NCBI RefSeq assembly: GCF_004000275.1
Contig: NZ_RCIP01000008.1
Coordinates: 1-50,300 of the forward strand
Source of the DNA: Saccharospirillum alexandrii
GTDB lineage: Bacteria; Pseudomonadota; Gammaproteobacteria; Pseudomonadales; Natronospirillaceae
Length of the DNA stretch: 50,300 nucleotides
Reading direction: 5' to 3'
In this document: piece after piece, positions 34,955 through 43,887 of the stretch
How the letters are laid out: each line of letters begins with the position of its first letter
How positions within the stretch are numbered: the stretch's first letter is position 1
Notes under the pieces: generated by a model
The model's database searches: none
What the model saw: the letters and a program-made list of their open reading frames with translations, nothing else
What the model was told of the DNA's origin: nothing
Made by a program: the position numbers and the translations under genes

Positions 34955-35965
34955 TTACACCCAGCCCTGCAACTCCTGAGTAACAATTTTGTCCAGCATC
35001 TCAATGCTCCGATCGGAGGCATTCAGGCACGGCAGTACGTCGCATACGTCACCGCCTGCTTCCAGAAACCCATGACGGGCCTCAATGGCTATCTCTTCGA
35101 GCGTTTCAACGCAATCCGACACAAACCCCGGCGTTGCCACGGCAATGCGTTTAATCCCCTCTTCCGGTAGCTTTTCGAGCACCTCGGCGGTATAGGGTTG
35201 CAGCCACTTGGTTGGCCCAAGCCGCGACTGAAACGTCACCCGCACCCGGTCTTTCGGCCAGCCCAGCCCTTCACGCAGCAAACGGGCGGTTTTCTGGCAA
35301 TGGCAGTAATAGGGGTCGCCTTTATCGAAATAGGCTTGTGGCAGACCGTGGAACGACAGCACTAGGACCTCGGGCTCCTGCTCCAGCGCAGCCAGTTGTT
35401 CCCGGGTTTGTGAGACCAGTGCATCGATATGGGCCGGATGGTCGTGCCAGGGGTGGGCAACGCGCAGGGTTGGCTGCCAGCGCATCGTCTTCAGGGTATC
35501 AAATACCGCATCGGTGACCGAGGCTGAGGTGGTGGCGGAATATTGCGGGTACAGCGGCAAGACCAGCAAACGGTCACAGCCCTGAGCCATCAGGGATTCG
35601 ATGCGCGAGGCGATCGACGGGGTTCCGTAGCGCATGGCCCAGTCGATGACCCATTCGGGCTGTTGCTGTTGCAGACGCTCTGCCTGCTCGCGGGTGTAAC
35701 GCCGCAGCGGAGATTCATCCGGGTTGGAGAGCCAGATTTTCTGGTAGGCAGCGGCCGATTTTTTCGGGCGAAATGTCAGAATGGGGCCAAACAGTATGGG
35801 CCACCAGATCAGCGGACTGACTTCGATAATGCGCCGGTCCATCAGGAATTCGCGCAGATAGCGGCGCACACTGGCGGTATCGGGTGCATCCGGCGTGCCC
35901 AGGTTGACCAGCAAGACGCCAATGCGACCGTGTTTTACTGCAGGATGTTGCTCGGGTTTAGACAT
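34955..35965 (-). CDS. hemH: Ferrochelatase
   Basis: A 336-residue ferrochelatase that inserts iron into protoporphyrin IX in the last step of haem synthesis. The N-terminus RIGVLLVNLGTPDAPDTASV is characteristic. The conserved active-site His lies in VLSFHGLPQAYFDKGDPY near residue 205, and the C-terminal part has FVSDCVETLEEI with the conserved acidic residues. Length is typical of proteobacterial enzymes without a C-terminal extension. The start at 35965 follows a GGAAGGAA-type site. It converges with the exopolysaccharide locus and is divergent from crbS, so it is an independent unit. Confidence 0.95.
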   Translation of the reverse strand: MSKPEQHPAVKHGRIGVLLVNLGTPDAPDTASVRRYLREFLMDRRIIEVSPLIWWPILFGPILTFRPKKSAAAYQKIWLSNPDESPLRRYTREQAERLQQQQPEWVIDWAMRYGTPSIASRIESLMAQGCDRLLVLPLYPQYSATTSASVTDAVFDTLKTMRWQPTLRVAHPWHDHPAHIDALVSQTREQLAALEQEPEVLVLSFHGLPQAYFDKGDPYYCHCQKTARLLREGLGWPKDRVRVTFQSRLGPTKWLQPYTAEVLEKLPEEGIKRIAVATPGFVSDCVETLEEIAIEARHGFLEAGGDVCDVLPCLNASDRSIEMLDKIVTQELQGWV

Positions 35966-36314
35966 TCCGTTCCTTCCAATCGGGCGATAGGGGCGAGTAG
36001 ATCTTTACGGCGAGGGTTACACCATGAATACTGCTAAAACCATGATTACTGATAACGCATTGTAACGCGATAGGCCCGCTGACCAATAATGCACGTCTGG
36101 CATCGGGTTTTATACCACTGCGACTCAGACACTACGGATATCACTGGTTGACGGTTCAACAGCGCCATAAATCGTGCCAGCTACCGGGTCAGCCTATTCG
36201 GGGCAGCGTTAAATAGAGCCGGAGAATCTGCCGGCTGCCGGATAGGCATGCCCGGTGCCGGCTTTCAACCGGTGACGTCTAAGAATACCCAATAATAAGA
36301 GGTGCAGTACCCCC
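35966..36314. promoter_or_regulatory. Intergenic region between hemH and crbS
   Basis: A 349-base gap between divergent genes with no convincing open frame on either strand. It should contain the hemH promoter (left) and the crbS promoter (right). I see GC-rich short inverted pieces around 36225-36265 but no clear operator, riboswitch or RNA gene. Confidence 0.4.
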
Positions 36315-39300
36315 GTGATGAACCCCTGGTCGTTATTCTCCCTGGCAATCGCCTATGTGGCGGTCCTGTTTGTGATCGCCCTCTATGGTGACCGGCAAAA
36401 AGAAAAACGCTGGCCAGGGTGGATCAACGCGAGCATTTATTCCATGTCGCTCGCGGTCTATTGCACCAGTTGGACCTACTACGGCGGCGTGGGCCGTGCC
36501 GCCAGCGGTGGCTGGGAGTTTCTGCCCATTTATCTCGGGCCTATTATTGTGTTCACCCTGGGTGGGCCAGTACTGATCAAGCTGGTGAAGCTCGGGCACC
36601 GGCAGAATACGACCTCAATCGCCGATTTTCTGGCCTCGCGCTATGGCAAGCGCAACGGCATAGCCCTGTTGGTAACCTCTATTTGCACCCTGGCGGGGGT
36701 GCCCTACATTGCGCTTCAGTTGAAAGCGGTCTCGACCAGCCTGGAAGTCCTGGTCGACCCGGTGCTGATTCAGCAAAGCGGCATCAGCGACACGGCGCTG
36801 ATGGTGGCGCTGGCGATGATCGGCTTTGCCACCCTGTTCGGCACCCGGCAAGTCAATGTGTCGGAACATCACCGCGGCATGATGCTGGCGATTGCGTTTG
36901 AATCGGTGATCAAGCTGGCCGCCCTGGTGACGCTGGCGCTCTTCGTGATTTATGTCTTCTTTAACGGCCCGGCAGATTACATGACGACCTTCCGGCAAAT
37001 CGAAGTCTTCAACTGGGATGGACCATCGCTCAATTTCATTACCCAGACGATACTGGCCGCCAGCGCCATTCTGGTGCTGCCGCGCCAGTTCCACGTGACG
37101 GTGGTGGAAAACACCGACCTGCGCCATCTGAACCAGGCCCGCTGGGGGTTCAGCCTGTACCTGATCCTGATCAGCCTGGTGATTCTGCCCATTACCACGG
37201 CTGGTCTGATGCTGTTTCCTGCGGATACGGTCAACGCTGATACCTATGTGCTGCTGATTCCCCAGGCAACCCAGCAGAACTGGCTAAGCGCGCTGGTGTT
37301 TATTGGCGGGTTTTCAGCGTCGACGGCGATGATTGTGATCACTACGCTCACGCTGTCGACCATGCTCAGCAATGATGTCATCTTGCCCCTGCTGATGCGC
37401 GGGCGCATGGCGGAGCCCAGACGCCAGGTTGGACCGGCGCTGATCATGGTGAGACGCCTGGCCATTGTCGGGGTGATTCTGGCGGCCTGGCTGTATCACC
37501 ACAGTTTCGGCGGTATTGATGAACTGTCGACCATCGGCCTGCTGGCGTTTTCCCTGGTGGTGCAGTTGATGCCAGCGTTGATCGGGGGTCTGTATTGGCG
37601 CAAGGGCAATGCCTGGGGGGCTTACGGCGGCATGCTGATCGGCACCTTGCTCTGGGTGTGGACGCTGATGCTGCCTACCCTGGTCCGTTCCACCATGCTC
37701 CCGGATACTTTTTTGCAGCATGGCCTGTTCGGGTTCGACTGGCTTAAACCAGAGGCGCTCTTCGGGTTCGAGTTTACCGACCCGCTGAGCCACGGTGTTT
37801 TCTTCAGCTTGCTGGCCAATACGGTGGTGTACATCTGGTTATCGCGTCGCACCCAGCCCAGCCTAAGCGACCGGATGCAGGCGGCGGCCTACGTGAACCT
37901 CGATGAGCACCTGCACCATCCCGGGCAAGTGCCGCGCAAGATCAGCATTCGCACCGGTGAGCTGATTGCCATGCTGGAACGCTTTGCCGGCTACGGCCGC
38001 ACCCGCACCCTGATCGAAGATTTCGAGCGGGTGAACCACTTGCACCTGAACCCCCAGGAAGCCCCGACGGCCGATTTCATACGCTACGTCGAACGCACCC
38101 TCTCAGGTGTGATCGGTGCCAGTTCGGCCCGCGCCATGATGCACTCGGCACTGTCGGGGCGTCACCTGAACTTTGAAGATGTGGTGACCTTCTTTGATGA
38201 GACGACTCAGGCAATCCAGTTCAACCAGAAGGTGCTGTCGGCCACGCTGGAAAACATTGACCACGGCGTTTCAGTGCTCGATGGCGATATGAACCTGGTC
38301 GCCTGGAACCGCAAATACCTGGAGATGTACCAGTACCCCAAAGGCATGATTCGGGTAGGCGTGCCGGTCGAGACGCTGGTGCGGTTCAATGCCGAGCGCG
38401 GTGAATGCGGGCCCGGCTCACCGGATGAGCACGTGCGGCGCCGTGTTGAGCACTTGAAGCAGGGTACGTCGCACCGCTTTATCCGGGTGAGGCGCGATGG
38501 GTCGGTGATCGAAATTCGGGGCAACCCGCTGCCGGGTGGCGGCTTTGTAACGACCTTTAACGACATTACCGAGTTTGTAAAAGCACAGGATGAACTGCAG
38601 GATGCCAAGAACACGCTTGAGATTCGCGTAGCGGAACGGACGGAAGCGGCACGGCTGATCAATGCGGAATTGCGGGCTGAAATCGGTGAGCGGGAACGCG
38701 CTGAAACGGCGCTGCTGGCAGCTAAAAGTGAAGCCGAACGCGCCAATGCCAGTAAGACCCGCTTTCTGGCGCTCGCCAGTCACGACATTCTGCAGCCTCT
38801 GAACGCGGCCCGGCTTTATACGGCGGCCCTGGCCGAGCAATGGCCGGCGGAGACGACGCTGGGCAAACTGGATCAGTCGCTGCGCACGACGGAAGAGCTG
38901 ATGTCGACGTTGCTTGAGATCGCCCGACTCGATGGTCAGGAGGTGGCTCCCGAATCCCAACCGATGGCGTTAGGCCCTCTGTTGCTGGGCATCGACAACG
39001 AGTTTCAGCCTGTCGCCCGCGAAAAGCAGCTTCAGTTGCGGATTCGGCACACCCGTCTGGCGGTGAAGTCGGTCCCCAATGCGCTGCGTCGCATCGTGCA
39101 GAATATGGTGTCGAATGCCATTAAGTACACACGCTCGGGTGGCGTTCTGGTGGGAGCGCGAAAGCGCGGTGACCGAGTGGTTATTCAGGTTTGGGATTCC
39201 GGTCTGGGCATTGATGACCGGGATTTACAGCGCATTTTCAATGACTTCACCCGGCTTGACCAACACAGCCAGGAGGCCGAAGGCGTGGGCCTGGGTCTGG

Positions 39301-39812
39301 GTGTTGTGACTCGTCTGAGTCAGCTGCTGCAGCACCCGATTCGGGTTTACTCACGCCCGGGACGAGGCTCCTGCTTCGAAGTGGAGCTACCCTTGGCGCA
39401 GCCAACAGTGGTGTTGAAACCCGCCCAGACCATAACGGCCACCTCCCGGTCCGACCTAACCCTTAAGGTACTGGTGATCGACAATGAGCCCCAGAATGTG
39501 GACGCTCTGGTTACACTGCTGCAACGCTGGGGGTGCGAGACTCATTTCGCGACCAGTGGCGACCAGGCGCTCGAGGTGCCCGCGCCCGATCTGGTGCTGC
39601 TCGACTACCACCTGGGTGAAAACGAAACCGGATTGACGCTTTACCCGCAGTTGCTGGCACACTGGAAAGCCTCGGTTCCGGGCATTCTGATCACCGCGCA
39701 CCCGGACGACCAGTTACGCGGCGAGGCCGAAGCCATGGGGCTGAGTTATCTGCGCAAGCCCGTAAAACCGGCCACGCTGAGGTCATTGCTGAGGGCGATG
39801 ACGGCGGCTTGA
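36315..39812 (+). CDS. crbS: CrbS-like transporter-sensor hybrid histidine kinase
   Basis: An 1165-residue membrane kinase. The first ~510 residues are a sodium/solute symporter-like domain with 12-13 hydrophobic helices (VYCTSWTYYGGVGRAASGGW; RQFHVTVVENTDLRHL). A linker (probably STAC) and a PAS domain (ENIDHGVSVLDGDMNLVAWN) follow, then a coiled coil. The HisKA site is His823 in LASHDILQPLNAA; the ATPase boxes are NMVSNAIKYT, WDSGLGID and GVGLGLGV. A C-terminal receiver has Asp1097 in LLDYHLG. With the NarL-type regulator and acs nearby this matches the CrbS/CrbR acetate-switch system known in Vibrio and Pseudomonas relatives. GTG at 36315 or ATG at 36318 may be the start. Confidence 0.92.
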   Translation: MMNPWSLFSLAIAYVAVLFVIALYGDRQKEKRWPGWINASIYSMSLAVYCTSWTYYGGVGRAASGGWEFLPIYLGPIIVFTLGGPVLIKLVKLGHRQNTTSIADFLASRYGKRNGIALLVTSICTLAGVPYIALQLKAVSTSLEVLVDPVLIQQSGISDTALMVALAMIGFATLFGTRQVNVSEHHRGMMLAIAFESVIKLAALVTLALFVIYVFFNGPADYMTTFRQIEVFNWDGPSLNFITQTILAASAILVLPRQFHVTVVENTDLRHLNQARWGFSLYLILISLVILPITTAGLMLFPADTVNADTYVLLIPQATQQNWLSALVFIGGFSASTAMIVITTLTLSTMLSNDVILPLLMRGRMAEPRRQVGPALIMVRRLAIVGVILAAWLYHHSFGGIDELSTIGLLAFSLVVQLMPALIGGLYWRKGNAWGAYGGMLIGTLLWVWTLMLPTLVRSTMLPDTFLQHGLFGFDWLKPEALFGFEFTDPLSHGVFFSLLANTVVYIWLSRRTQPSLSDRMQAAAYVNLDEHLHHPGQVPRKISIRTGELIAMLERFAGYGRTRTLIEDFERVNHLHLNPQEAPTADFIRYVERTLSGVIGASSARAMMHSALSGRHLNFEDVVTFFDETTQAIQFNQKVLSATLENIDHGVSVLDGDMNLVAWNRKYLEMYQYPKGMIRVGVPVETLVRFNAERGECGPGSPDEHVRRRVEHLKQGTSHRFIRVRRDGSVIEIRGNPLPGGGFVTTFNDITEFVKAQDELQDAKNTLEIRVAERTEAARLINAELRAEIGERERAETALLAAKSEAERANASKTRFLALASHDILQPLNAARLYTAALAEQWPAETTLGKLDQSLRTTEELMSTLLEIARLDGQEVAPESQPMALGPLLLGIDNEFQPVAREKQLQLRIRHTRLAVKSVPNALRRIVQNMVSNAIKYTRSGGVLVGARKRGDRVVIQVWDSGLGIDDRDLQRIFNDFTRLDQHSQEAEGVGLGLGVVTRLSQLLQHPIRVYSRPGRGSCFEVELPLAQPTVVLKPAQTITATSRSDLTLKVLVIDNEPQNVDALVTLLQRWGCETHFATSGDQALEVPAPDLVLLDYHLGENETGLTLYPQLLAHWKASVPGILITAHPDDQLRGEAEAMGLSYLRKPVKPATLRSLLRAMTAA

Positions 39813-39947
39813 GTCTATTGGGGCATCAAAGGTATGGACAGCGAGACTTAAAACAGATGTTTTAGGCAATTACTGAAGTTGAGACCTGATGCTCTGAACT
39901 GGGTCGGGCATTTCTATAAGCTGAGTGGTTCGAGGAGGATTCACAAG

Positions 39948-40349
39948 ATGCAGAAAATGCACATTTTGACCCAGGTTCCGGAGCACATCTTTACTGCACC
40001 GAACCAGATCGCCGTTACCCAGCGCTGGCAAAAGCGCTTCAATGTGGCCAGTTGGATACGCTTTGACGCCCAGGACAACAGCCCGGTTCGGTTGCTGCTT
40101 CGTTATCGGGATGCCTCTGGCGTACGAGATGTTGCCGTAGACCAGGGAAGAATCAACAGCAAGACACTGCTGCTCTCCGGTGTGGCCAATCTGAAATTGA
40201 CGGGCCGGCTGGAACGCATCGATGTCATTTTGCAGAGCGATCTCGATCACTATGTGGTCGATGAACTCTTTGTACAGCCGGTGCAGGATAAATCGGCCGA
40301 GCGGTCACGCCCTGCGCGCAAGGTCATTTGGGGCACGTCAGAGAGCTGA
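39948..40349 (+). CDS. Hypothetical protein between crbS and crbR
   Basis: A 133-residue protein I do not recognise. The ATG at 39948 is preceded by a full AGGAGG nine bases upstream, which argues that it is real; the frame is open back to 39879 but with no ribosome site there. It is basic, with no signal peptide or membrane helix, and looks like a beta-rich domain (WIRFDAQDNSPVRLLLRYRD, TLLLSGVANLKLTG, IDVILQSDLDHYVVDELFV). The alternating strands suggest a small sandwich fold. It lies 135 bases after crbS in the same direction and may be cotranscribed. Confidence 0.65.
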   Translation: MQKMHILTQVPEHIFTAPNQIAVTQRWQKRFNVASWIRFDAQDNSPVRLLLRYRDASGVRDVAVDQGRINSKTLLLSGVANLKLTGRLERIDVILQSDLDHYVVDELFVQPVQDKSAERSRPARKVIWGTSES

Positions 40350-40426
40350 TTCGCTGCCCCAAAGGATGGATAACTGCTTTTCTAGCGCTTGCCAGCATGT
40401 CGCGGTTGTCAGCCCTCAGGGGCTGA

Positions 40427-40666
40427 TCAGCCGCGACACTCCACTACGTCTGTCAGAATAGGCGGCTCTGAATACCGGTCGTCGTCTTCTTTGGCCAGAT
40501 TCACATGATTGACCAGACTTTGGGGTACGGAATCGAAATCCAGCCCGGTGGTGCGCTTGAGGTGCGCCAGCGCGAGTTCGGGGCGAACCTGATATAGGTG
40601 CACGACCTTGCTGGCCGAGTCGTCCTGGCTGCGGCGGGTGGTGCTGTGTTTGAACGTGGAGGTCAT
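40427..40666 (-). CDS. Small hypothetical protein
   Basis: A 79-residue, polar protein without recognised domains, signal peptide or membrane helix. The ATG has a good ribosome site (AAGGGGA, about six bases upstream). The sequence contains VVHLYQVRPELALAHLKRTT followed by an acidic stretch (LAKEDDDRYSEPP). It is on the same strand as crbR, which lies about 200 bases upstream of it. Its function is unknown; a gene is more likely than chance because of the ribosome site. Confidence 0.5.
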   Translation of the reverse strand: MTSTFKHSTTRRSQDDSASKVVHLYQVRPELALAHLKRTTGLDFDSVPQSLVNHVNLAKEDDDRYSEPPILTDVVECRG

Positions 40667-40864
40667 GTCACTTCCCCTTGTTTCCCACTGGGTACTGAAT
40701 CAAATACGTTAATTTAATTCGTCTACACAGAGCATAGAGCGAGAAGTGTGCCAATGTTGGGAAAGCCGCTCAGTCGGCATTCCAGGGGAGTACTGGTTCA
40801 CAGCCTTTGCGGTATCAGCCAGAATGTGACGCTTTTTGTCAGTACGTCGCTGGGTTCTCGGCAG

Positions 40865-41512
40865 TCAGGTGTTTTCGGAGTCCATCGCCAGGCGATTGAC
40901 CAGAATGACCGCCTGGGTCCGGTTTAACACACCGAGTTTGCGGAAAATAGCGGTTACGTGGGCTTTAACCGTGGCTTCAGAGATGTTCAGATCGTAAGCG
41001 ATCTGTTTATTCAGCCGCCCTTGCTGCAGGTGCTGCAACACCCGGCGTTGCTGGTCGGTCAGCTCTCCGAGTCGGCGCACGATGTCGAGCAGTTCGTCGT
41101 CTTCCGGAGTGGCATCGACGCCCTCCGGCCAGACTTCGTCTCCGTTCAGAATGGCCAGTACCGACTGACGTATGACGTCTGTCGGGGCTGACTTGGCAAT
41201 GAACCCCAGCGCGCCAAAGGTGCGGGTACGCGCGATGACAGCCGGGTCGTCGCTGCCGGAGATCACCACAACCGGTACGTCCGGAAACGTCTTGCGAACC
41301 TGAATCAGGCCGAAGAAGCCGTCGCTGCCTGGCATGCGCAAATCGAGCATCAGCAGATCAAGATCCTCTCGTTGCTCCAGCACGGTGAGGGTTTCCTCCA
41401 GCGTTGAGGCCAGGGCAATGGTGCTGTCGCTCAGGTCACCCTGCTGCAGGGCCATCATCAGTGCATCCCGGAACAAAGGGTGGTCATCGGCGATGAGTAG
41501 CTGATATGACAT
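40865..41512 (-). CDS. crbR: CrbR-like NarL/FixJ response regulator
   Basis: A 215-residue two-component response regulator. The receiver has the acidic pocket (ADDHPLF) and the phospho-acceptor Asp in LLMLDLRMPGSDG near residue 57, with the conserved Lys in FIAKSAP. The C-terminal LuxR-type helix-turn-helix runs from LTDQQRRVLQHL to NISEATVKAHVTAIFRKLGV. Placed between crbS and acs, it is the expected partner of the transporter-kinase and activator of acs in the acetate switch. The ATG follows AGGAAGG. It is downstream of acs on the same strand, after the acs terminator, so it likely has its own promoter. Confidence 0.92.
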   Translation of the reverse strand: MSYQLLIADDHPLFRDALMMALQQGDLSDSTIALASTLEETLTVLEQREDLDLLMLDLRMPGSDGFFGLIQVRKTFPDVPVVVISGSDDPAVIARTRTFGALGFIAKSAPTDVIRQSVLAILNGDEVWPEGVDATPEDDELLDIVRRLGELTDQQRRVLQHLQQGRLNKQIAYDLNISEATVKAHVTAIFRKLGVLNRTQAVILVNRLAMDSENT

Positions 41513-41677
41513 GGGCCTTCCTATTGCTGAGGCTGCAGGGCAGCTTGGCCAGACCGGTTCATGGGGCTTCGGGTCTGGCTTGTTGGTGCATTTTGTTGTT
41601 GTAGTCGAGCCGTGATTGACGCCAGTTTCTCTCTTAACCTAGTTTGACCTGTTTTTTGGCGTCTGTGAACCAACAAA

Positions 41678-41698
41678 AACCCGGCTCGGGGCCGGGTT
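41678..41698 (-). terminator. Rho-independent terminator of acs
   Basis: Reading the minus strand, an 8-bp GC-rich stem (AACCCGGC with GCCGGGTT) closes on a 5-base loop and is followed by a run of T. It lies 28 bases downstream of the acs stop. Confidence 0.85.
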
Positions 41699-41725
41699 GT
41701 CGATTACCTTGGAGACAGCGGGTGC

Positions 41726-43675
41726 TTATTTCTGATTCAGACGATGCTCAATCAGATCATCCACCACCGATGGATCGGCCAGGGTAGAGGTATCGCCCAG
41801 GCTGTCCTGCTCGTTGGCGGCAATCTTGCGCAAAATGCGGCGCATGATCTTGCCGGAGCGGGTTTTCGGCAGGCCATCAGTCCATTGAATCAGGTCTGGT
41901 GAAGCGATGGGGCCAATTTCCTTGCGCACCCATTGCACCAGCTCTTTGGTCAGTTCATCGCTCGGTACCACGCCGGCCATGGGGCTGACGTAGACGTAGA
42001 TGCCCTGCCCTTTCAGATCGTGCGGGTAGCCAACAACCGCGGCTTCCGAAACCGATGGGTGCGCGACCAGCGCGCTTTCAATCTCGGCCGTGCCGAGACG
42101 GTGACCGGAGACGTTAAGTACGTCGTCAACACGACCGGTAATCCAGTAGTAGCCGTCTTCATCCCGACGGGCGCCGTCACCGGTGAAGTAATACCCTTCG
42201 TAGGTACTGAAGTAGGTTTGGGCGAAACGGTCGTGGTCGCCATAGATGCTGCGCATCTGGCCCGGCCAGCTGTCGGTGATGACCAGGTTGCCTTCTACTG
42301 CACCTTTCAATTCGCGACCGGCGTTATCGACCAGCGCTGGCTGAACACCAAAGAAAGGTCGGGTGGCCGAGCCGGGCTTGAGGTCGGTAGCGCCGGGCAG
42401 CGGAGTAATCAGGATGCCGCCGGTTTCGGTTTGCCACCAGGTATCGACGATGGGCACTTCATTGCGGCCATAATGGCTGTGGTACCACTCCCAGGCTTCC
42501 GGGTTGATCGGTTCGCCAACCGAGCCCAGCAGGCGAATGGTGGAAAGATCGGTGCCATCGGTGGCTTCGTTGCCTTTGGCCATCAGCGCGCGAATGGCAG
42601 TGGGGGCGGTGTACAGAACATTCACCTGGTGCTTGTCGATGACCTGGGCAATGCGCTTCACCGACGGGTAGGTGGGCACGCCTTCGAACATCAGGGTTTT
42701 CGCGCCGTTGGCCAGCGGTCCGTACAGAATGTAGCTGTGACCAGTGATCCAGCCCACATCGGCGGCGCACCAGTAGACATCGCCATCCTGGTAGTCGAAT
42801 ACGTACTGGTGCGTCAAAGAAGCGTACACCAAATAGCCACCGGTGGTGTGCAGCACGCCCTTGGGCTTGCCGGTCGAACCGGAGGTGTAGAGGATGAACA
42901 GCGGGTCTTCTGCGTTCATCTCCTCGGCAGGGCAGTCATCGCTGGCCTTGTCTACCGTCTCGTGATACCAGACATCGCGGCCTTCTTTCCAGCCCACCTG
43001 GGCGCCGGTGCGACGCACCACCAGCACCTTGTTGACGCACTCGGTGCCGGAGTGTTCCAGCGCCTTGTCGACGTTCTGCTTGAGCGGAATAGCCTTGGCA
43101 CCCCGTACGCCCTCGTCGGCGGTGATGACCAGGTTGGAATCACAGTCTTCAATGCGACCGGCCAGTGCATCGGGCGAGAAACCACCGAACACCACCGAGT
43201 GAATCGCGCCAATACGGGCACAGGCCAGCATGGCGTAGGCGGCTTCTGGAATCATGGGCATGTAAATGGTGACCCGGTCGCCTTTGCTGACGCCCAGGTC
43301 TTTTAGGGTGTTCGCCAACCGGCTGACGTGACCATGCAGTTGGCGATAGGTGATTTCGGTCTTCTCGTCGGTCAGTTCATCGCCTTCGAAGATAATGGCG
43401 GTCTGATCGCCTTTGGTGGCCAGGTGGCGGTCGATGCAGTTATGGGCAACGTTCAGGGTGCCATCCTGAAACCATTTGATGTGCAGGTTGTTCTTGTCGA
43501 AACTGACGTCCCGAACCTGGGTATAGGGCTTGAACCAGTCGAGTCGCTGGCCCTGTTCGCGCCAAAAACCCTCGTTATCTTCGACTGACTGCTGATACAG
43601 GCGGTCATAGTCTTCAGAAGTGACCAGGGCACGTTCACGTGCCGCAGCGGGCACCGGATAGACCTTGCTGTCCAT
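41726..43675 (-). CDS. acs: Acetyl-CoA synthetase
   Basis: A 649-residue AMP-forming acetate:CoA ligase that scavenges acetate to acetyl-CoA. The ATP loop is [16 protein letters not shown]. The acetate-site Trp region is [13 protein letters not shown]. The A8 hinge is [20 protein letters not shown]. The acetylation-sensitive catalytic Lys is in [13 protein letters not shown] near residue 610. Length and motifs are standard. A GGGGA ribosome site precedes the ATG. The crbS-crbR genes next door indicate induction by that system, probably acting in the ~200 bases upstream. Confidence 0.97.
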   Translation of the reverse strand: MDSKVYPVPAAARERALVTSEDYDRLYQQSVEDNEGFWREQGQRLDWFKPYTQVRDVSFDKNNLHIKWFQDGTLNVAHNCIDRHLATKGDQTAIIFEGDELTDEKTEITYRQLHGHVSRLANTLKDLGVSKGDRVTIYMPMIPEAAYAMLACARIGAIHSVVFGGFSPDALAGRIEDCDSNLVITADEGVRGAKAIPLKQNVDKALEHSGTECVNKVLVVRRTGAQVGWKEGRDVWYHETVDKASDDCPAEEMNAEDPLFILYTSGSTGKPKGVLHTTGGYLVYASLTHQYVFDYQDGDVYWCAADVGWITGHSYILYGPLANGAKTLMFEGVPTYPSVKRIAQVIDKHQVNVLYTAPTAIRALMAKGNEATDGTDLSTIRLLGSVGEPINPEAWEWYHSHYGRNEVPIVDTWWQTETGGILITPLPGATDLKPGSATRPFFGVQPALVDNAGRELKGAVEGNLVITDSWPGQMRSIYGDHDRFAQTYFSTYEGYYFTGDGARRDEDGYYWITGRVDDVLNVSGHRLGTAEIESALVAHPSVSEAAVVGYPHDLKGQGIYVYVSPMAGVVPSDELTKELVQWVRKEIGPIASPDLIQWTDGLPKTRSGKIMRRILRKIAANEQDSLGDTSTLADPSVVDDLIEHRLNQK

Positions 43676-43887
43676 ATTCTTCCCCTATGTTCTTGTTTTA
43701 AAATGATTCTGGCCGTTTCAGCTGAACTCCCTGTGCGTCGGTTGCCCGGAGCAGGGAGTAGCACCCGGCCATGGCTAGTCGAGTGTAGCCTCCTATTGTT
43801 GTTTTTGGCGGTTGAACCACAATGCGACATTAGTCGATTCGGCTCATGACAATCAATGCCTATGCCAGGAGCGCAGAGAGAGCTGAC
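43676..43887. promoter_or_regulatory. acs upstream region
   Basis: A 212-base gap between the acs start and the stop of the protease gene, both on the minus strand. It is the expected site of the CrbR-dependent acs promoter. No operator could be defined by eye. Confidence 0.4.

Noticed and set aside
41933-43306. 457-codon open frame on the plus strand across acs
   Set aside because: It is antisense to a full-length, motif-complete acs and its product has no recognisable features; GC-rich codon bias explains it.
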